The notes beneath the pieces are model-generated. The model was not told the origin of the DNA and did no database searches. It worked only from the letters and a program-made list of their open reading frames with translations. The position numbers were made by a program, and so were the translations under genes. Positions 17,011 to 26,075 of a stretch of DNA of 64,000 bases are shown one piece after another; positions within the stretch are counted from its first letter, which is position 1, and each line of letters begins with the position of its first letter. The stretch is from Thermoflexus hugenholtzii (GTDB taxonomy: Bacteria; Chloroflexota; Anaerolineae; Thermoflexales; Thermoflexaceae): positions 2,480,001-2,544,000 of the forward strand of contig NZ_CP076326.1 of the NCBI RefSeq assembly GCF_018771565.1, in the 5' to 3' direction.

Positions 17011-18348
17011 GTGGCCACGCTGATGCGCATCGAGCGGATCGCGGACTACGTGGGCGCGGAAGTGACCGTGCGGGGGTGGCTCTACAACAAGACCGACAAG
17101 GGCCGCCTCTACTTCCTGCTGGTGCGGGACGGCACGGGCATCGTCCAGTGCGTGGTCTCCATGCGGGATGTCCCGCCGGAGACCTTCGAGGCCGCGCGAC
17201 GGGTGACCCAGGAGTCCTCCCTGATCGTGACCGGGACCGTCCGCCAGGACGCCCGGGCGCCCGGCATCCCCGGAGGGTATGAGATCGCGGTTCGGGAGAT
17301 CCAGATCGTCCACCTGGCCCAGGATTACCCCATCGGCCCGAAGGAGCACGGCGTTGAGTTCCTGATGGACCACCGGCACCTGTGGTTGCGGTCCTCCCGC
17401 CAGTGGGCGATCCAGCGCATCCGGGCCACGGTGATCCGGGCCATCCGGGACTGGCTGGACGGCCAGGGGTTCCTGAACGTGGACACGCCGCTGCTGACGG
17501 CCACGGCGGCGGAGGGGACGACCACGCTGTTCCCGGTGGACTACTTCGGCGAGCGGCTGTATCTGGCCCAGACCGGCCAGCTGTATAACGAGGCCAACAT
17601 CTTCGCCTTCGGCCGGGTGTATTGTTTCGGCCCGGCCTTCCGGGCGGAGCGCTCCAAGACCCGGCGGCACCTGCTGGAGTTCTGGATGGTGGAGCCGGAG
17701 ATGGCCTTCTGCACCTTCGAGGAGATGCTGGAGATCGCGGAGCAGCTGGTCGCTTACGTGGTGGCGCGGGTGCTGGAGGAGCGCCGCAACGAGCTGCGGG
17801 TGCTGGAGCGCGACACCGCCCCGCTGGAGAAGGTGGTCCCGCCGTTCCCACGCCTCACCTACGATGAGGCGGTCCGTCTGCTGAACGAGTGGGCGGAGGA
17901 GGCGACGGATCCGGAGCGGAAGGCGGCCTTGCGGATCGAATGGGGGGAGGATTTCGGGGCTCCTCACGAGACGGCCCTTTCGCTGCACTTCGAGAAGCCG
18001 GTCTTCGTCACCCACTATCCGGCGGCGGTGAAGGCGTTTTACATGCAGCCGGACCCTCAGCGGCCGGAGGTGGTGCGCTGCGCGGATCTGCTGGCCCCGG
18101 AGGGCTACGGGGAGATCATCGGGGGGAGCGAGCGGATCGCGGATTACGACCTTCTGCTGCAGCGGATCCGGGAGCACAACCTGCCGGTGGAAGAATATCA
18201 GTGGTATCTGGATCTGCGTCGCTACGGATCAGTGCCCCACAGCGGCTTCGGGCTGGGCATCGAGCGGACGGTGGCCTGGATCTGCCACCTGGACCACATC
18301 CGCGAGGCCATCGCCTTCCCGCGGATGCTCTACCGCTACCGGCCGTGA
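17011..18348 (+). CDS. asnS: Asparaginyl-tRNA synthetase
   Basis: A 445-residue class IIb synthetase. An N-terminal OB fold (about 10-105, with [22 protein letters not shown]) binds the anticodon. The class II core has motif 2 [15 protein letters not shown] and motif 3 [23 protein letters not shown] is typical of AsnRS. The GTG at 17011 is chosen because GGGAGG lies 8 bases upstream; an earlier GTG overlapping the recR stop has no ribosome site, and the ATG at 17023 is a third option. Confidence 0.9.
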   Translation: MATLMRIERIADYVGAEVTVRGWLYNKTDKGRLYFLLVRDGTGIVQCVVSMRDVPPETFEAARRVTQESSLIVTGTVRQDARAPGIPGGYEIAVREIQIVHLAQDYPIGPKEHGVEFLMDHRHLWLRSSRQWAIQRIRATVIRAIRDWLDGQGFLNVDTPLLTATAAEGTTTLFPVDYFGERLYLAQTGQLYNEANIFAFGRVYCFGPAFRAERSKTRRHLLEFWMVEPEMAFCTFEEMLEIAEQLVAYVVARVLEERRNELRVLERDTAPLEKVVPPFPRLTYDEAVRLLNEWAEEATDPERKAALRIEWGEDFGAPHETALSLHFEKPVFVTHYPAAVKAFYMQPDPQRPEVVRCADLLAPEGYGEIIGGSERIADYDLLLQRIREHNLPVEEYQWYLDLRRYGSVPHSGFGLGIERTVAWICHLDHIREAIAFPRMLYRYRP

Positions 18349-18479
18349 TCAGGGGAAGGGCCTGCCTCCTCCTTGCCCCCCGGGCTGCTCCCATCCGGAT
18401 CCTCCCCGGAAGGGAGAAGGTGATCCCCCCACCGCACCCGAGCGGTCCTGCCGAGAGGCAACCGCCCGGGGTGGGCCGT

Positions 18480-19442
18480 TTACCCGGCTGAGGAGGAGGC
18501 CCCGGCGCGCACGTGGCAGGCCACGAAGTGGCCGGCCTCCACCTCCGTGAGCTCCGGGGCGCGCCGGGCGCAGATCTCCTGGGCGATGGGACACCGCGGG
18601 TAATACACACACCCGAAGGCCCCCGACAGGACAGCCGAACGCTCAACCCGATGAGAAGTCGCCCCCCATCGCCCATCGATACGCGGGATGGACTCCATCA
18701 GCATTTCCGTATAGGGATGGAGGGGCCGGGCGTAGATCCGTTCGGTGGCTCCCATCTCCACGACGCGTCCCCGGTAGAGGACGATGGAGCGATCACTGAT
18801 GTAATAGCCCAGGGAGAGATCGTGGGTGATGAACAGGATGGAGAGGCCCCGCTCCCGCAGATCCCCCAGCAGGTTCAGCACGTCGATTCGCGTTGAGGCG
18901 TCCAGCATGCTGATGATCTCATCGGCCACCAGCAGGCGGATGTCCAGCAGAAGGGCTCGCGCGATCAGGAAGCGCTGCAGCTGCCCCCCGCTGAGCTGGT
19001 GGGGGTATTTGCCCAGCACGTCAGAGGGGTTCAGGCCGACAGCCCGCAGCGCCTCCTCCACCCGCTGCTCCCACGCCGAGCGTCGAATGCGAGGATAGAA
19101 CTCCTCCCGGATGAGGGCGAACACGCGATCGGCCTTGAAGATCGGGTTGTAGGAGGCGAAGGGATCCTGGAACACCCCCTGCACTTGGCGATAGTAATCC
19201 TTTAGAGTGGGGCCGCGCAGGGAGAAGATATCTTTCCCCTCGAAGCGGATCACCCCGGAGGTGGGGCGGAAGAGGCGGAGGATCATCTTGCCGATGGTGG
19301 TCTTGCCGCTCCCGCTCTCCCCGATCAGGGCCACGATCTCCCGCTCCCCGATCTCGAAGCTGACCTCGGAGACTGCGATGAGCTTGCGGAGGCCCAGGGC
19401 CCCGGTTCGGTAGACCTTGGTCACGTTCTCCAGGGCGAGCAT
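18480..19442 (-). CDS. Oligopeptide/oligosaccharide ABC transporter ATPase (OppF type)
   Basis: A 320-residue ABC ATPase with Walker A GESGSGKTTIGK, signature LSGGQLQRFLIARALL, Walker B LLVADEIISMLD and the switch His in LFITHDLSLGYYIS. A C-terminal oligopeptide-transporter extension contains CVYYPRCPIAQEIC, where the cysteines may hold an Fe-S cluster as in other OppD/F proteins. It is the last gene of the minus-strand transporter operon, 2 bases after the OppD-type gene. Proximity to a LacI regulator and a beta-glucosidase argues for oligosaccharide rather than peptide import. Confidence 0.88.
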   Translation of the reverse strand: MLALENVTKVYRTGALGLRKLIAVSEVSFEIGEREIVALIGESGSGKTTIGKMILRLFRPTSGVIRFEGKDIFSLRGPTLKDYYRQVQGVFQDPFASYNPIFKADRVFALIREEFYPRIRRSAWEQRVEEALRAVGLNPSDVLGKYPHQLSGGQLQRFLIARALLLDIRLLVADEIISMLDASTRIDVLNLLGDLRERGLSILFITHDLSLGYYISDRSIVLYRGRVVEMGATERIYARPLHPYTEMLMESIPRIDGRWGATSHRVERSAVLSGAFGCVYYPRCPIAQEICARRAPELTEVEAGHFVACHVRAGASSSAG

Positions 19443-19444
19443 GG

Positions 19445-20395
19445 TCAGATCTCCCGCCAGCAGGCAACGAAGTGTCCGGGCTCCACCTCCACGAAGGGCG
19501 GAGGCTCCTGACATCGCTCGAAGGCAAGGGGACATCGGTCCCGGAATCGACAGCCGGGCGGGGGGTCCAGAAGCGGGGGCGGGGATCCCGGGATCCCCTT
19601 CAGGCGCTCCACTCGCTGCCGCGCGCCGACCCGGGGCAGGGAGGCGATCAACATCCGGGTGTAAGGATGGCGAGGGGATCGAAAGATCGCCTCCACGGGG
19701 GCTTTCTCGGCCAGCTGGCCTGCATACATGACCAGGATGGTGTCGGCGATCTGATAGAGGATAGACATGTCGTGGGTGATAAAGATCGTGCTTCGCACGA
19801 AGCCGCGGTTGCGGAATTCGACGATCATCTCGCAGACGGCCCGCTGCGTGGACACATCCAGGGCGGAGGTGATCTCATCGGCGATCAGCAGCGAGGGATT
19901 GAGCAGCGTCGAGATCACCATCACCACCCGCTGGCGCATGCCTCCGGACAGCTCGAAGGGATAGCGATTCAGGACCTCCGGGGAGAGCTGGACCAGGTCC
20001 AGCCTTCGCTGAAGCTCCGGCAGGATCTGCCGGAAATCGATCCCCCGCGTGGCGAGCAGGTCCGCGATCAGCGGACCGATGCGGCGGGTGGGGTTCAGGG
20101 CGTTCATCGCGTATTGAGGGATGATCGAGATATGGCGGAAGCGGAACTCGTTCATCCGATCCATGTCCCAGATGGGAAGCTCCCGCCCGTCCAGGAAAAC
20201 GTGGCCTTCAATGTAGGCCATGGGAGGTTTCAGATAGATCAGGCTGTGACCCAGGGTCGTCTTCCCGCAGCCCGATTCCCCGGCCAGCCCCATGATCTCC
20301 CCGTCGCCGACAGAGAAGGTAGCCCCTTCCACCGCGTGGACGTAGCCGCGGAGGGTGCGGTAGTAGATGCGGAGGTTCTCAACGCGAAGGGCCAT
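19445..20395 (-). CDS. Oligopeptide/oligosaccharide ABC transporter ATPase (OppD type)
   Basis: A 316-residue ABC ATPase with Walker A GESGCGKTTLGH, Q-loop SIIPQYAMNALNP, signature LSGGMRQRVVMVISTLL and Walker B LLIADEITSALD. The C-terminal OppD/F domain has CRFRDRCPLAFERC. It partners the OppF-type protein to power the two permeases. ATG 20395 follows GAGGTG; a long 5' open frame into the permease gene is not coding. It lies 8 bases after the upstream permease stop. Confidence 0.88.
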   Translation of the reverse strand: MALRVENLRIYYRTLRGYVHAVEGATFSVGDGEIMGLAGESGCGKTTLGHSLIYLKPPMAYIEGHVFLDGRELPIWDMDRMNEFRFRHISIIPQYAMNALNPTRRIGPLIADLLATRGIDFRQILPELQRRLDLVQLSPEVLNRYPFELSGGMRQRVVMVISTLLNPSLLIADEITSALDVSTQRAVCEMIVEFRNRGFVRSTIFITHDMSILYQIADTILVMYAGQLAEKAPVEAIFRSPRHPYTRMLIASLPRVGARQRVERLKGIPGSPPPLLDPPPGCRFRDRCPLAFERCQEPPPFVEVEPGHFVACWREI

Positions 20396-20403
20396 GGCCC
20401 ACC

Positions 20404-21252
20404 TCACAGCTCCCGCAATTTGGGGTTGAAAACCTCGTCCAGGCCTACGTTCATCACATAGAGGGCACCGACGATGGCGGTGATGGCCGCGCCGGGCGGG
20501 ATCAGCCACCACCACATCCCCAGCGGGAGGGCGGCCCATAGCACCGCGTTGTTCATCATCAGGCCGAGGGAGATCCCCTGGGTGGGCCCCAGGCCGATGA
20601 AATCCAGGGTGGCTGCAATGAGAACGGCCCCGCCGAACTGAAGGATGAAGGTCATGAAAAGATAGGACAGCATGTTCGGCGCGATCTCGTAGAACATAAT
20701 CTTCCACGAGCTCCGCCCGCTCATGCGAGCGAGATCCACAAACTCCCGGGCGCGCAGGGAAAAAGTCTGAGCGCGGATGGCCCGGGCGGCCCACGGCCAG
20801 GCGGTGCACCCGATGAAGAGGCTCTCCACCAGGATCCCACGCACCGTAAGATAGGCGGCGATGATGATCAGGACGGCCAGGGTGGGCAGGATGAGGACGA
20901 TGTTTGTGAACATATTGAGGATCTCATCCACCATCCCCCCGCGGTAGCCGGCCAGCAACCCGATGCACACCCCGAGCAAGGTCCCGATCCCCCCGCCCAG
21001 AAGCCCCACGATAAAAGTGGCCCGGAGCCCATGCACGAATTGGGAGTAAACATCCTGACCGAACGTGGTCGTGCCCAGCCAGTATTCCCGGGAAGGGGGA
21101 TGAGCGGGTGGCCCCACATACGCGTTCGGATCGTGGCGGGCAAACAGCGGTCCCACGATCGCCAGGATCACAAACAGCGCCAGGATCAGCACACCCACGC
21201 GCACCTTGGTGTTACGCCAGGCGAAATACAGGAGCTCCGATCGGGATCCCAT
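20404..21252 (-). CDS. ABC transporter permease (OppC/DppC type)
   Basis: A 282-residue inner-membrane permease with about six helices, beginning with WRNTKVRVGVLILALFVILA. LGTTTFGQDVYSQFVHGLR is the conserved N-terminal OppC segment. The EAA-like coupling loop is AREFVDLARMSGRSSWKIMF. It forms a heterodimer with the OppB-type product 3 bases upstream and couples to the two ATPases. Confidence 0.88.
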   Translation of the reverse strand: MGSRSELLYFAWRNTKVRVGVLILALFVILAIVGPLFARHDPNAYVGPPAHPPSREYWLGTTTFGQDVYSQFVHGLRATFIVGLLGGGIGTLLGVCIGLLAGYRGGMVDEILNMFTNIVLILPTLAVLIIIAAYLTVRGILVESLFIGCTAWPWAARAIRAQTFSLRAREFVDLARMSGRSSWKIMFYEIAPNMLSYLFMTFILQFGGAVLIAATLDFIGLGPTQGISLGLMMNNAVLWAALPLGMWWWLIPPGAAITAIVGALYVMNVGLDEVFNPKLREL

Positions 21253-21255
21253 GGC

Positions 21256-22242
21256 TCACTCCCCCACCATCCCCAGGCGGGTGCGCGGATCCACCAGGAT
21301 GTAAACGATGTCGATGATGAGATTCGCCACCAGGACGCCGGTGATGATAAACAGGAAGCATCCCTGAAGGAGGAAGTAGTCCTGGTTCAGGACGGCCTGC
21401 AGGATCAGATAGCCGGTTCCCGGGTAAGCGAAGGCGATCTCCGTGGCCACAGCGCCCGCGACGATGGCCCCCAGCTGCAGGGCAAGGCCGGTGATCTGAG
21501 GCAACACCGCATTGCGGAAGGCATACCGGCGGATCAGGCGCTGGGGCGCCCCCAGGGCGCTGAGGTAGCGGGAGTAATCCGCCTCCAGCTCGTAGATGAT
21601 CATGTTCCGCATCCCGATGGCCCATCCCCCGAACATGACCAGAAACAGGGAGAGGAAGGGAAGGGTCCAGTGCCAGAGCAAGTCTCGGATGAAGACCCAC
21701 GAGAGATGAGGCCGGATGTTGTAGCCGTAGGCGCCGGAGATGGGGAAGAGGCCGGCGACCTGCCCCAGGGACCAGGCGAGCAACAGCGCCAGCCACATGT
21801 AAGGCGTCGCGGTCAGGATATAGGCGAGGGGGAGGACGGTGTTGTCAAGCCATCGCACGCGCGCGGCCATGGCCCCCACCTGGTTGCCCAGGACCCAGCT
21901 CAGAAGGATGGCCGGCAGGAGCAGGAGAAGGTCATAGGGAACGGCCCGGGCGATCACCGAGATCACCGGCTGGGGGAACAGCCAGATACTAACGCCCAGA
22001 TCGCCCCGGAACAGGGCGATCCAGAAATTGAGATATTGCCGCCAGAGAGGGAGATCCAGCTGGAACGCCTGGATGTAATAGCTTCGCACCACCTCCGCTG
22101 CATCCGCCCGCAACGCCATGCGGGAGACCATGATGTCCACCGGGTTGCCGGGCATCAGGCGAGGGATCAACCAGTCAATGGTGACGGCGAAGAAGAAAGT
22201 CAGCAGATAAACGAACAGCTTACGCCCCAGATACCGGATCAC
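21256..22242 (-). CDS. ABC transporter permease (OppB/DppB type)
   Basis: A 328-residue permease. MIRYLGRKLFVYLLTFFFAV is the typical first helix and LIPRLMPGNPVD the conserved periplasmic start. The coupling loop is ADYSRYLSALGAPQRLIRRY, and it ends with the usual VYILVDPRTRLG. It starts the permease-ATPase block. Between it and the binding-protein gene lie a frameshifted unknown gene and a strong hairpin. Confidence 0.88.
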   Translation of the reverse strand: MIRYLGRKLFVYLLTFFFAVTIDWLIPRLMPGNPVDIMVSRMALRADAAEVVRSYYIQAFQLDLPLWRQYLNFWIALFRGDLGVSIWLFPQPVISVIARAVPYDLLLLLPAILLSWVLGNQVGAMAARVRWLDNTVLPLAYILTATPYMWLALLLAWSLGQVAGLFPISGAYGYNIRPHLSWVFIRDLLWHWTLPFLSLFLVMFGGWAIGMRNMIIYELEADYSRYLSALGAPQRLIRRYAFRNAVLPQITGLALQLGAIVAGAVATEIAFAYPGTGYLILQAVLNQDYFLLQGCFLFIITGVLVANLIIDIVYILVDPRTRLGMVGE

Positions 22243-22264
22243 AGCTTCCCCCGCTCTTCAAGGT

Positions 22265-22748
22265 TCATCCGGCCCTCGCGTTCGGGCGCGGGATGATCCG
22301 GCTGAGGGCCGCCTTCGCGTTCCTCAGACGACCCCGAATGATCTCCTCCGCGTTCTCCGGACATGGGAGGAGATCCCATCCAATCCGGCCAAACACCGTG
22401 CTCGGGCGATCCTTCAGGTCCTCCAGAGCGAAAAACTCAAAAGACTGCTGGCATAAGAAGAAGAGGAAGCGATCCAGGCTGCTGATCATCCAGATCCCGA
22501 CAGGCGTGAAGGGCCGCAAGACCTCCATCGCGCGGAAGGTGAGGACTCACGGGGAGCCGATCTCCATTGACGTCGGAGGCCACGCGGTGAACGATCCGCT
22601 CCACCCGCTCAGGCCAGGCATTCGACCACGTCAGGTAGGTGACGCGGACCTCGACACGCTCCCGGCGCCCGAAGGTCTCCAGGGAACGCTCCAGCGCCTT
22701 TCGGAACGCTTCCCCACGGTCGATCACCGCGCACTCCACGACGGCCAT
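22265..22748 (-). pseudogene. Unknown protein gene interrupted by a frameshift
   Basis: Two frames together look like one protein. The first, from ATG 22748, reads MAVVECAVIDRGEAFRKALE and continues through VEVRVTYLTWSNAWPERVER and ASDVNGDRL near 22565. The second continues from about 22545 in another frame as TFRAMEVLRPFTPVGIWM and RFLFFLCQQSFEFFALEDL and ends at 22265. Each half has normal amino-acid make-up, but no single frame spans both; the second frame meets TGA upstream. I do not recognise the family. It lies inside the transporter operon between binding protein and permease, so an intact version may exist in relatives. A base-call error is also possible. Confidence 0.5.
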
Positions 22749-22786
22749 CCCCGCCCCCGACTCCAGATCTCCGCCTTCCCGGGATC

Positions 22787-22821
22787 CCCCGGGGCCCCGA
22801 GCTGGGCTCGGGGCCCCGGGG
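22787..22821. terminator. Strong hairpin after the binding-protein gene
   Basis: A perfect 15-bp GC stem (22787-22801 with 22807-22821), 5-base loop, 32 bases after the binding-protein stop on the minus strand. It lacks a T tract. It is likely to protect the upstream mRNA or reduce read-through so that binding protein exceeds permease. Confidence 0.55.
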
Positions 22822-22852
22822 AACGGAAACTTCTGCATCCGGAATCAGACTC

Positions 22853-24646
22853 CTACTTCTTGGCGGGCTTCAGCTCCGTGAGCATCAAGATGGCTCCCAT
22901 ATTCCAGTAGCCCCGCCAGGTGCACGGCGGATACTTCGGCGCGCCCTCCGCCGCCGACGGCCAGCCCGTCCAGTAGGTCGTATTCCACTGGGCCCACAGG
23001 CCGTTATACCACAGCGGGATGGCCGGCATCTCCTGCAGCTGGATCCGCTGGATTTGGGCGATGACCTGCTTCATCCGGGCCTCATCGGTCACCGGGACGC
23101 GGTCCAGCTCATCCACCAGGTCGAAGACCTGCTGGTTGGCATAGCGGCCGAAGTTGCCGTCGCTCATCTTGTCGGTGATCGGATGGCGGAACAGCCACTG
23201 GTAGAAGGTCCACGGCGTGTTGCTCATCTGGGAGCCGAAGTTGTTGATGGCCGTGTCGAAGGTGCCGCCTGTCAGCTGGTCCCAGTAGGCGCCGAAGTCC
23301 GGGAAGTCGGCCTGGAGGTTGATGCCGACGGCCTGGGCGCTGCTGGCGATCACCTTGGCCGCCTCCATCCAGTCCGTCCACCCGTTGGGGACGATGACCT
23401 TGAGCTGGATGGGCGAGCCGTCGGGGGCCTCCACGAAGCCATCCCCGTTGACGTCCTTGTAACCGGCCTGGGCCAGGATCTGCTTGGCGCGGTTGGGATC
23501 ATAGGAGAAGCCGAGCTGCTGGACGACCCCCTGGTCCACGAAGCGCTCCCAGACCGGCAGCAAGCCGGTGGGGTTGGCCTTCTGGACGATGTTGCCGTAG
23601 ACGCGGTTGACGATCTCGTCGACGTTGATGGCGTAGGCCAGGGCCTTGCGGAAGTTGGCATCGTCCATCGGCTTCTTCTTGAGGTTCATAAAGAGGAAGG
23701 CGGTGTTGGCGGCCAGCATGAAGGGCGGCTTGTCATACCACGTCTTGATCCCATAGCCGCCCTGGACCAGGGTGGCGATGCCCGGGAGGAAGTTGTTGCT
23801 CAGGTCCACCTCGCCCTTGAGCACCAGGCCGAGGGCCACGTTGTTGCTGGGATTCACGATGTCCACAATGTAGCGTGGGGCCACCGACTTGCCCAGGAGC
23901 TTGATCCCCCACCAGTTGTCGTTGCGCTTCCACACCACGCGGTCCTCCGAGTGAGCCTCATAGAGGTAGGGGCCCGAGCACAGCGGCGGCACGTTCTGGC
24001 CGTTGACGATCTCCTGGGCCGAGCGGCCCTCCCAGGCGTGTTTGGGGACAATGGCCACGGAGTAGAGCAGGTTGCTCCAGGCCTGATGATGGACTTCCTT
24101 GAAGGCGAAGCGGGCGGTGACGTCGTCCACCGCCTCCACCTTCTCCAGGTAGTCCCAGAGCGGCTTGTAGTAGACACCGTCCAGCTTGCCCAGCTCGAAG
24201 GTATAGGCCACGTCCTGGGCGGTCATGGGTTTGCCATCGGCCCAGGTGATCCCCTTGCGAAGCTTGACCTCGTAGACCTTGTCGCTGGTCCAGTTCCCGC
24301 TCTCGGCCAGCCAGGGGATGTATTCGTTCTTCAGCGGGTTATAGAGGAACAGCGTTTCGTAACACAGGCCGATGGTGCCCATCGCGTAGGTGCCGGGCTG
24401 GAGCGGATTCCAGTTAGAGGGCGGACCCCACTGGGTGCCGCTGGTATACAGCGTCTCTTCGCGTGGATACACCACCGCTGCGGGAGCCGGGGTTGGAGTG
24501 GGAGCGGGTGTGGGCGCCGCAGGGGCCTGGGTGGCGGGAGGAGCCGCTGTCGGACTCGGCGGAGGAGTCGGCGTCCCACCACAGGCGGCCAGGACCAAGG
24601 AGGCAATCACCCATCCGCAGAGGAGCAACCAGACTTTGCGTTTCAT
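22853..24646 (-). CDS. ABC transporter substrate-binding lipoprotein (family 5, SBP_bac_5)
   Basis: A 597-residue extracytoplasmic binding protein. The signal peptide ends in the lipobox LVLAACGG (Cys near residue 22). A Pro/Thr/Ala spacer runs to about residue 55. The family 5 core has LRKGITWADGKPMTAQDVAYTF and DDANFRKALAYAINVDEIV. Family 5 proteins bind peptides but also, in thermophiles, cello- and xylo-oligosaccharides; the LacI regulator and GH116 enzyme next door favour a beta-glucoside. AGGAGGAAG precedes ATG 24646. A LacI-type operator lies 149 bases upstream, overlapping the promoter region (TTGACA at 24839-24844 on the minus strand). Confidence 0.9.
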   Translation of the reverse strand: MKRKVWLLLCGWVIASLVLAACGGTPTPPPSPTAAPPATQAPAAPTPAPTPTPAPAAVVYPREETLYTSGTQWGPPSNWNPLQPGTYAMGTIGLCYETLFLYNPLKNEYIPWLAESGNWTSDKVYEVKLRKGITWADGKPMTAQDVAYTFELGKLDGVYYKPLWDYLEKVEAVDDVTARFAFKEVHHQAWSNLLYSVAIVPKHAWEGRSAQEIVNGQNVPPLCSGPYLYEAHSEDRVVWKRNDNWWGIKLLGKSVAPRYIVDIVNPSNNVALGLVLKGEVDLSNNFLPGIATLVQGGYGIKTWYDKPPFMLAANTAFLFMNLKKKPMDDANFRKALAYAINVDEIVNRVYGNIVQKANPTGLLPVWERFVDQGVVQQLGFSYDPNRAKQILAQAGYKDVNGDGFVEAPDGSPIQLKVIVPNGWTDWMEAAKVIASSAQAVGINLQADFPDFGAYWDQLTGGTFDTAINNFGSQMSNTPWTFYQWLFRHPITDKMSDGNFGRYANQQVFDLVDELDRVPVTDEARMKQVIAQIQRIQLQEMPAIPLWYNGLWAQWNTTYWTGWPSAAEGAPKYPPCTWRGYWNMGAILMLTELKPAKK

Positions 24647-24794
24647 GGCACTTCCTCCTGTTAAGATAGGGTGGCCAGAACCGGATGGCCACTGGATGCC
24701 CTCGCGGGACGAGAGGGATCGGATCCGGCGGCAGGACCCATCTCCAAGAGGATCGGCCTGGGTGCCAGCGGAACCTTCCCCATTCGCCCCCGTT

Positions 24795-24810
24795 TTGGGA
24801 GCGCTCCCAA
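24795..24810. promoter_or_regulatory. LacI-family operator 1, upstream of the transporter operon
   Basis: TTGGGAGCGCTCCCAA is a perfect 16-bp palindrome with the central CG typical of LacI/PurR-family sites. It lies downstream of a minus-strand TTGACA (24839-24844), where bound repressor would block the transporter promoter. No convincing -10 was found, so the exact start is uncertain. A second palindrome ATGCTTAGCAT (24815-24825) sits beside it. Confidence 0.75.
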
Positions 24811-24901
24811 TATCATGCTTAGCATATCCATCTGGTTTTGTCAAGAGGGGCCCTTACCAGGGGTTCGCTTCATTGGACCTCTCTATGCAAAGCAGCTCGG
24901 A

Positions 24902-24930
24902 TTGACAGAAAGGTCGATTCTGGCTATGAT
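24902..24930 (+). promoter_or_regulatory. Sigma70 promoter of the LacI-family gene and GH116 gene
   Basis: Perfect TTGACA (24902-24907), a 17-base spacer and TATGAT (24925-24930). The start is expected near 24937. Confidence 0.8.
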
Positions 24931-24987
24931 AGACTCCGTAGGACCTGAGCGCAGCACGCCGGAGGAGCCGAACCTTCCAGCATATTT

Positions 24988-25001
24988 TGAGAGCGCTCTC
25001 A
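24988..25001. promoter_or_regulatory. LacI-family operator 2, in the regulator's own leader
   Basis: TGAGAGCGCTCTCA is a perfect 14-bp palindrome sharing the GAGCGCTC core with operator 1. It lies about 50 bases after the regulator's transcription start and next to its ribosome site, so autoregulation is likely. The centres of the two operators are 192 bases apart, which would allow looping. Confidence 0.75.
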
Positions 25002-25013
25002 GGGGAGGGGACG

Positions 25014-26057
25014 ATGGGATATACCCTGGAGGAGATCGCGCGGCTGGCGGGGGTCTCCCGCTCCACGGTGTCGCGGGTGATCAATCAGCATCCGAACGTG
25101 CGCCCGGAGGTCCGCGAGCGGGTCTGGCGGGTCATCCGGGAGGTGGGCTATTACCCCCACGCGGCCGCCCGCAACCTGGTCACCCGCCGCAGCCAGATCG
25201 TCGGCGTGGTGATCCCTGAGACGCTGCCCAAGGTGTTTGGCGATCCGTATTTCCCGGTCGTGCTCCATGCGATCTCCGAAGCGCTGGCCGAGCGCGGATA
25301 CCTTCTGGTGCTCTCCCTGCTCACCCCGCAGCAGGAGGAGGACTTCTATCGGCGGGCCCTGCGCGGGCGGGTGGTGGACGGGATCATCGTGGTCTCCGCC
25401 CGGACCACCGATCCCCTGATCGCCCGGGCCTACCGGGAAGGCCTGCCCGTGGTGAGCATCGGGCGCTATCCCGAGGAGCCGAACGTCAGCTATGTGGACG
25501 TGGACAACGTGGAGGGCGCCCGGGTGGCCACGGAGCATCTCCTCCGCCTGGGGCGGCGTCGGGTCGCCACGATCGCCGGCCCCCAGACGATGGCCCCGGG
25601 CGTGGATCGCCTTGAGGGATACCGGATCGCCATGCAGGCGTGGGGCATCCACCCTCCCCCGGAGTGGATCGCCGAGGGGGATTTCACAGAGGCAGGCGGA
25701 TACATCGCGATGCGTCGCCTGCTCCCGGCACACCCCGACGCGGTGTTCGTGGCCAGCGATCTGATGGCCGTGGGCGCATTGAAGGCCATCCGCGAGGCCG
25801 GCCTGCGGGTTCCCGATGACATCGCCCTGGTCGGCTACGACGACGTGGAGCTGGCCCGCTACACCGACCCGCCCCTTACGACGGTCCGCCAGCCCATCGC
25901 GGAGCTCGGTCGGGTTGCGGTCCGACTCCTCCTGCGCCAGCTGGAGGAAGGCGCTCGTGATCCCCAACGGGTGATCCTGCCGACGGAGCTGGTGATCCGC
26001 ACCTCGTGTGGGGCATTGCGAACCTTCAGCCCATCCCCTTCGAAACCGGCGATCTGA
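25014..26057 (+). CDS. LacI-family transcriptional regulator of the oligosaccharide locus
   Basis: A 347-residue regulator. The N-terminal helix-turn-helix is TLEEIARLAGVSRSTVSRVI with hinge helix GYYPHAAARNLVTRRS. The periplasmic-binding-like effector domain includes VDVDNVEGARVATEHLL and VPDDIALVGYDDVELARYTD. ATG 25014 has GGGGAGGGG upstream and starts the conserved HTH; a longer start would overlap operator 2. GH116 follows after 18 bases in the same transcript, and the binding protein and transporter are divergent. The expected effector is a glucoside or its product. Confidence 0.92.
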   Translation: MGYTLEEIARLAGVSRSTVSRVINQHPNVRPEVRERVWRVIREVGYYPHAAARNLVTRRSQIVGVVIPETLPKVFGDPYFPVVLHAISEALAERGYLLVLSLLTPQQEEDFYRRALRGRVVDGIIVVSARTTDPLIARAYREGLPVVSIGRYPEEPNVSYVDVDNVEGARVATEHLLRLGRRRVATIAGPQTMAPGVDRLEGYRIAMQAWGIHPPPEWIAEGDFTEAGGYIAMRRLLPAHPDAVFVASDLMAVGALKAIREAGLRVPDDIALVGYDDVELARYTDPPLTTVRQPIAELGRVAVRLLLRQLEEGARDPQRVILPTELVIRTSCGALRTFSPSPSKPAI

Positions 26058-26075
26058 CCGGAACAGGAGGCTCTC

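Noticed and set aside
22530-22560. TGA as a selenocysteine codon joining the two frames of the unknown gene
   Set aside because: No SECIS-like element or selenoprotein family is recognisable; a simple frameshift explains it.
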